Below are positions 1 through 9,443 of a stretch of 64,000 bases of DNA, one piece after another. The stretch lies in contig NZ_CP087997.1 in the NCBI RefSeq assembly GCF_021044565.1, positions 1 to 64,000 of the forward strand, written 5' to 3'. The position numbers were made by a program, and so were the translations under genes. The notes beneath the pieces were generated by a model that saw nothing but the letters and a program-made list of their open reading frames with translations, was not told where the DNA came from and searched no databases. The stretch's first letter is position 1. Every line of letters starts with the position of its first letter. This stretch comes from Subtercola endophyticus (GTDB lineage: Bacteria > Actinomycetota > Actinomycetes > Actinomycetales > Microbacteriaceae).

Positions 1-90
1 CTGCGGCGCCTGGCGAACGTTGCTTCGGAACTGCGCTCTCTCACCTCACTTGTCTGACCCGTTGACTCACATCACAAAGGAGACAACATC

Positions 91-624
91 ATGAACATGC
101 AGTCTGGAACCGCGCTCGGCGCGAGCATCGACCCGCGGGAGTTCCGCAACACGCTCGGGCACTACGCGTCGGGCATCACCATCATCGGCGGTCTCGAGAA
201 CGGCGAGCCGGTGGGCTTCACCTGCCAGTCGTTCTACTCGGTCTCGACCGAGCCTCCGCTGGTCTCGTTCAGCGTGATGCTGAACTCGACGACGTACCCG
301 CGTATCCGCGAGACCGGAAAGTTCAGCGTGAACGTGCTGTCGCACCAGCAGCACGAGATCTCGAACCAGTTCGCCCGCAAGGGCACCGACAAGTGGGCGG
401 GCATCGAGTGGCTGCCGACCCAGAACGAGAATCCGGTCATCCAGGACACCCTGATGTGGCTCGATTGCGACATCTACGCCGAATACGAGGCCGGCGACCA
501 CTACATCGTCATCGGCAAGGTCAACGAGATGAGCTCGGCCGACTGGCACACCGGCCAGCCGCTGCTCTACTTCAAGGGCCAATACCGGCACCTGCGCGAC
601 CTCGAGGCCGCCGCCGCGAGCTGA
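91..624 (+). CDS. flavin reductase family protein (FMN-binding)
   Basis: The 177-residue product matches the short-chain flavin reductase fold (HpaC/RutF type), which uses NAD(P)H to reduce free FMN or FAD for a partner monooxygenase. The N-terminal GHYASGITII segment (about residues 24-33) and the following TCQSFYSVSTEPPLVSFSV stretch are the usual flavin-contacting region, and the length is normal for a single-domain reductase. The ATG at 91 has an AAAGGAG ribosome binding site about 8 bases upstream, which fixes the start. The partner oxygenase is not visible; it may lie left of the window. The next gene converges on this one across a perfect inverted repeat. The family call is firm; the substrate is not known. 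Confidence 0.9.
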   Translation: MNMQSGTALGASIDPREFRNTLGHYASGITIIGGLENGEPVGFTCQSFYSVSTEPPLVSFSVMLNSTTYPRIRETGKFSVNVLSHQQHEISNQFARKGTDKWAGIEWLPTQNENPVIQDTLMWLDCDIYAEYEAGDHYIVIGKVNEMSSADWHTGQPLLYFKGQYRHLRDLEAAAAS

Positions 625-659
625 GGCGCGGTCACCCGCTCGCGCCGCGCGCCGCGCGC

Positions 660-713
660 CGCTTTGCGCAGAAGCACCGAAAAGCCACGGCTTGGGTGCT
701 TCTGCGCAAAGCG
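660..713. repeat. 19-bp perfect inverted repeat between convergent genes
   Basis: Arms at 660-678 and 695-713 are perfect reverse complements and include the core TTTGCGCAGAAGCACC. The spacer has its own short dyad (AAGCC/GGCTT). The repeat lies between the stop codons of two convergent genes, so it could end transcription from either side, although no long T run follows. The TTTGCG(CAG)AAGCACC core resembles the hairpins near 31.1 and 46.0 kb, so I place it in the same loose family. Confidence 0.85.
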
Positions 714-731
714 GACAGGGTCGGCGGGAGG

Positions 732-1613
732 TTAGGCGCGCAGTACACCGGCGATGTGGCGCAGGGCGCGACGGGCTTCGGGGGTCCAGGGGGCGCCCAC
801 GAACACGTGGATGGCGCCGCGGTAGAGGCGCAGTTCGGCGTGTCCGCCGGCCGAGCGGATGCCCCGGGTGAGCTTCTTGGCGTCGGCGAGCAGTATGTCG
901 TGGTCGCCCTGGTAGGTGTACACCGGCGGCAGCCCGTCGAGCGCGCCGAACAGCGGGCTCACCAGGGGGGAACGAACATCCATCTCGCCCGCCCAGAGCC
1001 GGCCCGCCTCGGCGAGCCCGCCGGCACCGAGCATGTGGTCGAGAGGCGCCGTCGCGGGGATGGCGGGGTTCGTCATGGTCACGTCGACCCACGGCGAGAT
1101 GAGAATCAGCGCCGCCGGAGCGGGTCGGCCCTCGTCGCGCAGCCGAAGTGCCTGACCGAGCGCGAGCCCGCCGCCCGCCGAGTCGCCGGCGAGAAACACG
1201 CGCGATCTGCTCGATCGCGCTTGCGCGTCGTCGTAGAGAGCATCCAGCAGCGGGTACACCTCGTCGACGTGATGCTCGGGCGCGAGCCCGTAGAGCGGAA
1301 CCGTCACGGTGACCCCGCTCGATGCGACGAGGGTCGCCAGAATGCGCCAGTGTGTCGCCAGAATCGGGTTCACGTAGGCGCCGCCGTGTGTGTAGAGCAA
1401 TTCGGCGCCGCTCGCGCCGGCCTTCGGGGTCAACCGGATGACCGGCCGCCCCTCGACCACGCTCTCTTCGACGTGCGCGACCCGGTGAACCGCCGCCGTG
1501 ACGGGAGCGGGCGCCTTGCGCCGCGGTAGCGCCTCGAGCAAGGATTCGGCGGTAGCGGTTCGTTTCGGTGTCAGGCGGAGCAGACCTCGGGTGGCGGCCA
1601 TCGTGAGTGACAT
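732..1613 (-). CDS. alpha/beta hydrolase, hormone-sensitive-lipase-like esterase
   Basis: A 293-residue cytoplasmic esterase of the HSL family. The oxyanion-hole motif HGGAY is at residues 76-80 and the nucleophile elbow GDSAGG at 143-148 (Ser145). Likely acid and base are Asp239 (GDHD) and His269 (IHVF). These enzymes hydrolyse short-chain carboxyl esters. No signal peptide is seen. The ATG at 1613 gives a full-length protein; an internal Met at residue 5 is an alternative. It is transcribed toward the flavin reductase gene, and nothing in the neighbourhood points to a substrate. Confidence 0.9.
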   Translation of the reverse strand: MSLTMAATRGLLRLTPKRTATAESLLEALPRRKAPAPVTAAVHRVAHVEESVVEGRPVIRLTPKAGASGAELLYTHGGAYVNPILATHWRILATLVASSGVTVTVPLYGLAPEHHVDEVYPLLDALYDDAQARSSRSRVFLAGDSAGGGLALGQALRLRDEGRPAPAALILISPWVDVTMTNPAIPATAPLDHMLGAGGLAEAGRLWAGEMDVRSPLVSPLFGALDGLPPVYTYQGDHDILLADAKKLTRGIRSAGGHAELRLYRGAIHVFVGAPWTPEARRALRHIAGVLRA

Positions 1614-1704
1614 GGTTCATCATCGCATCCGTATCGCATCCGTCTCCGGTGTTTCTTTTCGCGGCTCATTCTGGCAAGCTGGGCGCAACTAATGAGGAGC
1701 TGTC

Positions 1705-2442
1705 ATGAGCGACGAGTACCCCACCGAACGGTTGCCCACGCCCGGAGCGCCTGGCGCCCCAGGCGGCGCGGGTGTGCCGGGCGGCCCCGGTGGCCCCGGT
1801 GCGCCTGGTGGCCCCGGCGGCGCACCGGGCGACGGCGCGCCGCGACGTGGGCGGGGGCTCATGTGGGTGCTGATCGCGCTCACGGCGGTCATCGTGATTC
1901 TGCTCGTCGTCGTCATCGTGCTGGTGCTGCAGTCGAATTCGAAGAACTCGAGCGCCGTCGCGACCGTGAGCCCGTCGGCCTCCGCCACAGCAACGCTGCC
2001 GACGCGCACGGCCACCGCTTCGCCGACGCCGAGAGCCACCTCGGGCAGCTCCTCGGGTTCGGGCAGCGGCAGCTCCGGCAGTGGTAGTTCGGGTTCGGGC
2101 GGATCCAGCGGATCGGGCGGCAGCGCGGCGCCGGTCATCACGGCCTTCTCGGTCAGTCCGCTCACCGTCACGTGCTCGACCGGTGGGCCGGGCGCGCCGG
2201 CCTTCACGAGCACTCCGCTGACCATCAGCTGGAGCAGCACCGGCGGCTCGAAGGCGTACATCGGCGTCGACACCGACGACGCCCAGGCCGAGCCCTACGA
2301 GGAGGTCGCGGAAGACGGCGGAACCCTCACCGACCTCGAGTACCAGTGTTATGACACCCACACCTACACGCTCACCGTCGTCGCCGCCGACGGCACCAAG
2401 GTCAGCAAAACGGCCACCGTCACGAACAACGGCGACCACTAG
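1705..2442 (+). CDS. single-pass membrane protein with Pro/Gly-rich N terminus and Ig-like exterior domain
   Basis: I do not recognise a named family. The 245-residue product has a cytoplasmic Pro/Gly-rich N terminus (residues 11-45, PGAPG-type repeats), one transmembrane helix at about 53-76, a Ser/Thr/Gly linker (about 80-135) with many SGSG units, and a C-terminal domain of about 105 residues. That domain has the look of a beta-sandwich or Ig-like module, with an early Cys (VTCS) and a late Cys (YQCYD) that could form a disulphide outside the cell. The ATG at 1705 follows AATGAGGAGCTGTC, a good ribosome binding site. A role in cell-envelope binding is inference. Confidence 0.75.
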   Translation: MSDEYPTERLPTPGAPGAPGGAGVPGGPGGPGAPGGPGGAPGDGAPRRGRGLMWVLIALTAVIVILLVVVIVLVLQSNSKNSSAVATVSPSASATATLPTRTATASPTPRATSGSSSGSGSGSSGSGSSGSGGSSGSGGSAAPVITAFSVSPLTVTCSTGGPGAPAFTSTPLTISWSSTGGSKAYIGVDTDDAQAEPYEEVAEDGGTLTDLEYQCYDTHTYTLTVVAADGTKVSKTATVTNNGDH

Positions 2443-2547
2443 CTCGGGCGCCCTGGGGTGTATTCGCCCTGGGGTGGCAGCTTGAACGCACCAGGTCGCC
2501 GCGGGAGGGCCACCCTTCGGCGGAGCGCACGGCCTAAGCTTTTGTGC

Positions 2548-2865
2548 ATGGCATACGAAACCGCCGGCGACGCCTGGCAAGACCTGATCGTGATCGAGAG
2601 CGACGACGACGGAGTGACCGTGACCGACGAGGGGCTCTTCGTGCACGGAAAGCTGTTCGCGTTCCGCGAGCAAGACGATCTGGTGGTCGAGGTGCCTCCG
2701 GCACGGGCATCCGACCTCAAGAAGCGCGGTGTCGCGTACTCGCACAAGGTCGACGGCCACTCTTCGCGCGACTGGGTGCGCGTCTCCGACCTTCAGCTCT
2801 GGCCCGAGCTCGCGCGCGAAGCCCACGAGTTCGTGGGTGAGCCGCCCGTCGGCGGCGACTCGTGA
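2548..2865 (+). CDS. TfoX/Sxy N-terminal-like small protein
   Basis: A 105-residue soluble protein. The pattern GLFVHGKLFAF...DDLVVEVPPARASDL...DWVRV...LAREAHEFV resembles the small TfoX-N/MmcQ-YjbR-like proteins common in actinobacteria, whose function is unknown. The ATG at 2548 was chosen because upstream in-frame sequence is low-complexity and shows no ribosome binding site; the ORF is open further upstream. A possible -10 (TAAGCT at 2535) sits only about 8 bases before the ATG, which would suit a leaderless message. The family assignment rests on pattern resemblance only. Confidence 0.7.
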   Translation: MAYETAGDAWQDLIVIESDDDGVTVTDEGLFVHGKLFAFREQDDLVVEVPPARASDLKKRGVAYSHKVDGHSSRDWVRVSDLQLWPELAREAHEFVGEPPVGGDS

Positions 2866-2950
2866 CGCTTATCGTCGATTTGGTGCGCCTGCCGAGCACC
2901 ATGGATGCCCGTCTGCTGCCCAGCGCAGGCCGACGAGCCGCGACGCAACC

Positions 2951-3352
2951 GTGAAGGTCTGCTTCGAAATGCAGGTCAAGCCCGACCGCCTGGCCGAATA
3001 CCGGCGTCGGCACGCTGCCGTCTGGCCCGAGATGCTGCGCGCGATCGAGCGCTCCGGACGCCACAACTACTCGCTCTTCGCCCGCGACGACGGACTGATC
3101 ATCGGCTACTTCGAGGTCGACGACCTCGACGAGTCGCAACGCTTGCTCGCGGCCGACCCCGCCACCGCGGGCTGGGAGGCCGACATGCTCGACTTCTTCG
3201 AGAGTCCGACCGATGACGCGAACGCCGACACCGCGGAGGCGGGTGCCTCCGGCCCGAGTGCCACAGGCGCACCCGCCGGCCGCGCCGACCAGGGCATGCT
3301 CCGCCTCACCGAGGTCTTCGACCTCGAGGGGCAACTCGCCGCTCTCGCCTGA
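2951..3352 (+). CDS. L-rhamnose mutarotase family protein
   Basis: This gene encodes an enzyme-like protein that interconverts alpha and beta anomers of L-rhamnose. The N terminus VKVCFEMQVKPDRLAEYRRRH and the AAVWPEMLRAIERSG and NYSLF segments are hallmarks of the family, including the His that acts in mutarotation. The product from the GTG at 2951 is 133 residues; typical members are about 105. The excess is a Ala/Gly/Thr-rich insertion (about residues 88-112) placed before the conserved C-terminal MLRLTEVFDL. No rhamnose isomerase or kinase genes are nearby, so the substrate could be another deoxysugar. Confidence 0.85.
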   Translation: MKVCFEMQVKPDRLAEYRRRHAAVWPEMLRAIERSGRHNYSLFARDDGLIIGYFEVDDLDESQRLLAADPATAGWEADMLDFFESPTDDANADTAEAGASGPSATGAPAGRADQGMLRLTEVFDLEGQLAALA

Positions 3353-3356
3353 CCAG

Positions 3357-3415
3357 TTCGCGCGTCGAAAATGGCCGCATCTGGCCGACGATAGCGGCCA
3401 ATTTCGACGCGCGAA
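3357..3415. repeat. 22-bp inverted repeat (one mismatch) after the mutarotase gene
   Basis: Arms at 3357-3378 and 3394-3415 pair over 22 positions with one mismatch (core TTCGCGCGTCGAAA). It begins 5 bases after the mutarotase stop codon and precedes the next co-directional gene by about 95 bases. It lacks a clear T tract, so it is a terminator-like hairpin rather than a textbook intrinsic terminator. Confidence 0.85.
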
Positions 3416-3509
3416 ATCCGTCTGGGCCCTGATTTACTCGTAGCCCCGGCCCACCCGCCAGGCTCCCCCCACCCGCCGACCGACGCGCCCGCGGTGCCAG
3501 ACTGGAACC

Positions 3510-5750
3510 ATGCCCGACTACGGATTACCGCTGCGTTTCGGAACCTTCATCACTCCGACCAACAACCCTCCGCACGCCGCCGTCGAGCTGGCCCAGCTCA
3601 GCGAAGAGCTGGGCTACGACCTGGTCACGTTCCAAGACCACCCCTACCAGTCGAGCTTTCTCGACACGTGGACGCTGATGACCTGGGTTGCGGCCCAGAC
3701 CACGAGCATCCACATCGCCCCCAACGTGCTCAGCACACCGATGCGCCCGCCGGCCGTCACGGCTCGCGCCGCCTCCAGCCTCGATCTGCTGAGTGGCGGC
3801 CGCTTCGACCTCGGCCTCGGCGCCGGCGCCTTCTGGGACGCGATCGAGGCCATGGGCGGCCGCCGCCTCACCCCGGGCCAGGCGGTCGACGCACTGAGCG
3901 AGGCCATCGACGTCATCCGCGGCATCTGGGCGACGGATGATCGCTCCCCACTGATCGCGGGCGGCGAGTACTACAGCGTGCACGGCGCCAAGCGCGGCCC
4001 CGCTCCCGTGCACGAGATGCCCCTCTGGATCGGCGCCTACAAGCCGCGCATGCTGCGCCTCACGGGCACGAAGGCCGACGGCTGGCTTCCCTCGCTGGCC
4101 TATCTCAAGCCCGGCGATCTCACTCGGGGCAACGCCGCCATCGACGAGGCGGCGCTCGAGGCCGGGCGCGATCCGCGCGAGATCACCCGCCTGCTCAACA
4201 TCGGTGGGGCGATCGGCGTCGACGAACTGCTGCCGCTGGTGCTCGACGAGGGCGTGTCGACGTTCATCCTCGCCGCCGACGACCCGCGGGCCATGCAGCA
4301 GTTCGCGGCGGAGGTCGTGCCGGCACTTCGGGAAGCCGTGGCGGCGGAACGCGCGTCGAACGGGGTCGTCGAGGAAACGGGGCCCGTTCGCCGGGCATCC
4401 GCTCTCGCCAAGCGCCGACCCGGAATCGACTACGACGGCCTGCCCGCCTCGCTCGCCGGTACCGCCATCGAACCCGGAGACATCGGCTACGCGAAGGTGC
4501 GCTCGACCTACCTGCGCGGGGGAGCGCCCGGCCTCGTGCTGCGGCTGACAGACGCCGCGCAGGTTCCGGATGCTCTGGCCTACGCCCGCGCCCAGAACGT
4601 GCCGCTCGCGGTGCGCAGCGGCGGCCATGGCATCAGCGGCCGTTCGACCAACGACGGCGGAATCGTCATCGACCTGCACGCACTCAACACGATCGAGGTG
4701 CTCGATGAGGCGACCCGGCGCGTGCGCATCGGCCCGGGGGCCCGGTGGATGGACGTGGCCGCCGCCCTCGGTGAACACGGCTGGGCGCTGAGCTCCGGCG
4801 ACTACGGCGGAGTAGGCGTCGGCGGCCTCGCCACGGCCGGCGGCATCGGCTGGCTCGTGCGGGAACACGGGCTCACCATCGACCACCTGCGTGCCGCCGA
4901 TGTGGTGCTGGCCGACGGGTCGCAGGTTCACGTCAGTACCCACGAGCATCCGGATCTCTTCTGGGCCATCCGCGGCGCCGGAGCCAACTTCGGCATCGTC
5001 ACCAGCTTCGAGTTCGAGGTCGACGAAGTGGGCGACCTCGGCTGGGCGCAACTCGCGTTCGATGCCAGCGACACGGCCGGGTTTCTCGAGCAGTGGGGTG
5101 CGGTCGTCGAGAACTCGCCGCGCGACCTGACCAGCTTCGTGATTCTGGGCCGGCCGCGCCCCGGGCAGCCGCAGGTCGCCCAGGTGCTCGCGGTGGTCGA
5201 CTCGCCAGACCCCGACACGATCATCGCGCGCCTGCAGCCGCTGGCCGACCTCGCGCCGCTGCTGCAGCAGTCGGTGCAGCTGATGCCGTACGCCGCCATC
5301 ATGGCCAACGCGCAGGGCGGCGACCACGACGGCCAGGGCGAACCGCTCGCGCGCTCGGGGCTCATCGGTCACATCACGCCCGCGTTCGCTGCGGCCGCTG
5401 CCGCGCTGCTCGACTCGGGCGAGGTGTACTTCTTTCAGATCCGCTCGGTGGGTGGCGCGGTGGCCGATGTGGCTCCGGATGCCACGGCCTACGCCAACCG
5501 CTCGGCGAACTTCTCCGTGGTGGCGTTCGGCTCGCACCCTGACCGCATGAACGCGCTGTGGGACGACCTGCTGCACCACTTCGACGGCCTCTACCTCAGC
5601 TTCGAGACGGACCGCCGCGCCGGCCGCCTCGAGGAGGCCTTCCCGCCCGCGACCCTCGCGCGCCTTCGCGCCCTGAAGGCGCAGCTCGACCCCGACAACG
5701 TGTTCCGCGACAACTTCAACGTGACGCCGCTGGAGCAGCGCCTCGGCTGA
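3510..5750 (+). CDS. fusion: LLM-class flavin oxidoreductase + PCMH/berberine-bridge-type FAD oxidase
   Basis: One 746-residue ORF joins two flavoenzymes. Residues 8-280 are a luciferase-like (LLM, F420 or FMN) TIM barrel with the typical LLSGGRFDLGLGAG motif (93-106). A linker at about 281-315 leads to a vanillyl-alcohol-oxidase-type FAD domain. RSGGHGISGRS carries His373, the usual 8-alpha-histidyl FAD attachment residue. The second attachment Cys of bicovalent berberine-bridge enzymes is absent: the equivalent loop reads GDYGGVGVGG. The C terminus (LDPDNVFRDNFNV, about 725-737) is the berberine-bridge signature. No frameshift is seen at the junction. Such a protein could oxidise one substrate in two flavin steps. 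The substrate is unknown. Confidence 0.9.
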   Translation: MPDYGLPLRFGTFITPTNNPPHAAVELAQLSEELGYDLVTFQDHPYQSSFLDTWTLMTWVAAQTTSIHIAPNVLSTPMRPPAVTARAASSLDLLSGGRFDLGLGAGAFWDAIEAMGGRRLTPGQAVDALSEAIDVIRGIWATDDRSPLIAGGEYYSVHGAKRGPAPVHEMPLWIGAYKPRMLRLTGTKADGWLPSLAYLKPGDLTRGNAAIDEAALEAGRDPREITRLLNIGGAIGVDELLPLVLDEGVSTFILAADDPRAMQQFAAEVVPALREAVAAERASNGVVEETGPVRRASALAKRRPGIDYDGLPASLAGTAIEPGDIGYAKVRSTYLRGGAPGLVLRLTDAAQVPDALAYARAQNVPLAVRSGGHGISGRSTNDGGIVIDLHALNTIEVLDEATRRVRIGPGARWMDVAAALGEHGWALSSGDYGGVGVGGLATAGGIGWLVREHGLTIDHLRAADVVLADGSQVHVSTHEHPDLFWAIRGAGANFGIVTSFEFEVDEVGDLGWAQLAFDASDTAGFLEQWGAVVENSPRDLTSFVILGRPRPGQPQVAQVLAVVDSPDPDTIIARLQPLADLAPLLQQSVQLMPYAAIMANAQGGDHDGQGEPLARSGLIGHITPAFAAAAAALLDSGEVYFFQIRSVGGAVADVAPDATAYANRSANFSVVAFGSHPDRMNALWDDLLHHFDGLYLSFETDRRAGRLEEAFPPATLARLRALKAQLDPDNVFRDNFNVTPLEQRLG

Positions 5751-5840
5751 GCCCCGCCCGCCCGTACGCACGCCTGCCCGCCCCCTCGCTCGTGTGGGAG
5801 CGGCGCGAAGGTCGCGCGGCTGACGAGCTGTTCGGCCGCT

Positions 5841-5900
5841 CGCGCACTTTGGCGTATCTGCGACCGCTCGAGCCGCCGCGGATGTGCCGAAGTGTGCGCG
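5841..5900. repeat. imperfect inverted repeat abutting a stop codon
   Basis: Arms at 5841-5853 and 5886-5900 (right arm core GCCGAAGTGTGCGC) pair with a 2-base bulge. The right arm ends directly against the stop codon (5901-5903) of the leftward gene that follows. The GCACTTCGG core recurs in the inverted repeat near 51.4 kb, so the two may belong to one family. Confidence 0.65.
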
Positions 5901-6503
5901 TCAAGCCCCGACGAGCACGAGCACCACGTCGGTGCGCGGCGCCGACTCGGCGCGCGAGCGCGGCACGATGATGATGCCGTGACCGGCCGCCACGTGGTCG
6001 AGTTGCTGGTCGAGCGTTGCGAGCGGCCCGAGTGCAAAGCTCCGGGAGGTGCGGATGGTCGGACCCACCAGCTCCGTCGCGACATCCCGCCACGCCGGTA
6101 CTTCGTCGGGGTTGTGCAGCAGGTGCCGATCGGCCAGCTCCGTCACCGCGACGGCCTCGCGCCCCGCCAGTGCGTCGTCGGCTGCCAGCGCCACCACGAG
6201 TGGTTCGCCCGGCTCGGCTCGGCTCCCCGTTGCCGAGGGCCGGCCCTCCGTCGCGGCGCCCGCGGAGCCCGGCGAGCCCGGCGAGCCCGGCCCGCCCGAC
6301 GCTCCGCCACCAGGGGAACCCGGCTCGCTCGACGCTCCGCCACCGGCTGCGGATGCCCGGCGGCGCGATTCGCGCAGGCTGCGGCTCAGGGCATCCACCG
6401 CGGCCACGACCGCATCACCCTCGGGCGTGCCGGCGAACGCTGCGGCCAGCGCGGCCAGCCGCTCGAGCTTCTGGCGTTCGAGCTTCACACGGCCTGCATC
6501 CAT
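5901..6503 (-). CDS. truncated LysR-effector-domain-like protein without DNA-binding domain
   Basis: The 200-residue product has a helical N terminus (1-50), a Gly/Ser/Pro-rich repeat linker (about 54-98, GSPGSPGSAG) and then half of a LysR-type substrate-binding domain: ELADRHLLHNPDEVPAWRDVATEL...LDQQLDHVAAGHGIIIVP. This segment is clearly paralogous to the protein encoded at 49191-50180 (DEHLLQPPDDVPEWRDIAIEV...GAGVGIVIVPQS). It lacks the first subdomain and stops about 40 residues before the paralog's domain ends, right at an inverted repeat. There is no helix-turn-helix. The ATG at 6503 has GAGGAG upstream. It may be a remnant or a small ligand-binding protein. Confidence 0.7.
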   Translation of the reverse strand: MDAGRVKLERQKLERLAALAAAFAGTPEGDAVVAAVDALSRSLRESRRRASAAGGGASSEPGSPGGGASGGPGSPGSPGSAGAATEGRPSATGSRAEPGEPLVVALAADDALAGREAVAVTELADRHLLHNPDEVPAWRDVATELVGPTIRTSRSFALGPLATLDQQLDHVAAGHGIIIVPRSRAESAPRTDVVLVLVGA

Positions 6504-6565
6504 GGCGCCTCCTCACGACCCACCGACCCTACGCCTCCCGCCTGTGAGCCCCCGCGAACGACGAA

Positions 6566-6625
6566 AGCGGTACTTGCGGACGAGAGATGCCGCCCCACTA
6601 CCATCTCTCGTCCGCAAGTACCGCT
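6566..6625. repeat. 24-bp perfect inverted repeat downstream of glyS
   Basis: Arms at 6566-6589 and 6602-6625 are perfect reverse complements with a 12-base loop. The repeat lies between the glyS stop and the next leftward gene and may terminate glyS. The stem core GCGGACGAGAG recurs in the hairpin at 23240-23305, which defines a two-copy family here. Confidence 0.9.
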
Positions 6626-6645
6626 CTCGCGAACCCGGGCGAGCG

Positions 6646-8034
<1,389 letters not shown>

Positions 8035-8147
8035 AGTTCTCCTTGCTAAAACGTGCGTCCGGGCTGCGTATCCCGTTCCGTCATCTTACTGGCGCTAGAT
8101 TTGGCTGACACAAACGACCGGAATGTGCGCGCGCGGCGGGAGCAGCA

Positions 8148-9443
8148 TTGCCAGACTTTCTCCTCAATCTGAACATCGTCGACGGCCCGGTGATCTATCT
8201 CTTCGTGGGGCTCAGCCTCGCGGCGATCGTCTACTTCTTCGTGCGCAAGCCCACGGCGGTCTGGCTGCTGTCTGCGGCGGTCGGTCTGCTCGCCGGGGCG
8301 GCGTTCGCCCTGCTGGCGGTCTACCTCACCGACAAGGTGTGGGACTGGTACGGCACCGACTTCTTGCCCGCAACGACGACGTGGATCGTGCTCTCCTTCG
8401 CTGCGGTCGGTCTCGCCATCGCGAGCTTCTTCGGCCGAGTGCGCTGGTGGCGCCGGGTCATCGCGGGCATCGCCATCGTGGTCTTCGTACTGACCGGAGC
8501 CCTCGGGGTGAACGCGAGCATCGGCATTACCAAGACCATGGCCGCGCTGCTCGGCGTGAGCACCGAGAAGCCGCTCGACCTGCCTGATGCGAACGGCACG
8601 CACCCGGCCAATCCGGCCGGTCCGCTCTACCAGACGTTCACCCCTCCCGCGGACATGCCCGCCGAGGGCACGCTGGGCACGGTTGACATTCCGAACACGA
8701 ACTCGGGATTCGTGGCGCGACCAGCGCTGGCGTATGTGCCGCCGGCCGGGCTGGTGAAGAATGCGCCGGCACTGCCGGTGATCATCCAGTTGAACGGGAT
8801 GCCCGGCGGGCCCGGTCTCGACGATCCCAAGGCCATGCTCGACAAACTCGCGGCCCAGAACAACGGACTCGCCCCGATCGTCGTCAACCCCGACCAACTC
8901 GGCTCACCCACGACAGACCCGATGTGTCTCGACACGAAAGACCGGGGCAAGGTCGAGACCTACATCATGAAAGACGTGGTGCCGTTCGTGAAGAAGCACT
9001 TCAACGTGCTGCAAGACCCGAAGGACTGGACGATTCTCGGTTTCTCGAACGGCGGTGAGTGCGCGGCCTATTTCGGGGCGAAATACCCGAGCGTCTTCGG
9101 CAACATCGCCGACATCTCGGGCGACGAGTACCCCGGTGTCGAAGACGCGTACACGGCGTTGGAGTTCTTCAATAACGATCAGGCCGCCTACCAGGCCACT
9201 TGGCCGGTCAACATCATGGCGAAGGGCACCTACCCTGACACGCTGGCCGTCTTCACCGTCGGCGCGCTCGACGACAACTTCTCGCCGGGTGTGAAGCGTA
9301 CCTACGATGCAGCCGTGAAAGCCGGTATGAAGGCCACCTTCACCGCCATTCCGGGCGCGGGCCACGACGGCAACGCGCTCGACGGCGGTCTCAGCGTCGC
9401 CTACGCCGCCCTCTACCCGAGATTGGGGCTGTCGAAGCCATGA
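8148..9443 (+). CDS. membrane-anchored esterase (PF00756-like) paired with aminoacyl-PG synthase
   Basis: The 431-residue product begins with four predicted transmembrane helices (about 12-32, 38-60, 77-96, 103-124), followed by an extracytoplasmic alpha/beta hydrolase of the putative-esterase/antigen-85 type. The nucleophile elbow is GFSNGG (298-303, Ser300) and a late GAGHDG gives the likely His. Start is TTG at 8148 after a GGGAGCA site. Its stop overlaps the ATG of the following gene by four bases (ATGA), so the two are translationally coupled. Hydrolases that remove the amino acid from aminoacyl-PG are known beside the synthases in other bacteria (for example PA0919 with PA0920), and I infer that role here. 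Confidence 0.85.
   Translation: MPDFLLNLNIVDGPVIYLFVGLSLAAIVYFFVRKPTAVWLLSAAVGLLAGAAFALLAVYLTDKVWDWYGTDFLPATTTWIVLSFAAVGLAIASFFGRVRWWRRVIAGIAIVVFVLTGALGVNASIGITKTMAALLGVSTEKPLDLPDANGTHPANPAGPLYQTFTPPADMPAEGTLGTVDIPNTNSGFVARPALAYVPPAGLVKNAPALPVIIQLNGMPGGPGLDDPKAMLDKLAAQNNGLAPIVVNPDQLGSPTTDPMCLDTKDRGKVETYIMKDVVPFVKKHFNVLQDPKDWTILGFSNGGECAAYFGAKYPSVFGNIADISGDEYPGVEDAYTALEFFNNDQAAYQATWPVNIMAKGTYPDTLAVFTVGALDDNFSPGVKRTYDAAVKAGMKATFTAIPGAGHDGNALDGGLSVAYAALYPRLGLSKP

Noticed and set aside
3525..5771. 748-codon open frame on the minus strand opposite the LLM/FAD fusion gene
   Set aside because: Arg/His/Val-rich composition without motifs; it mirrors the real gene on the other strand, as is common in high-GC DNA.
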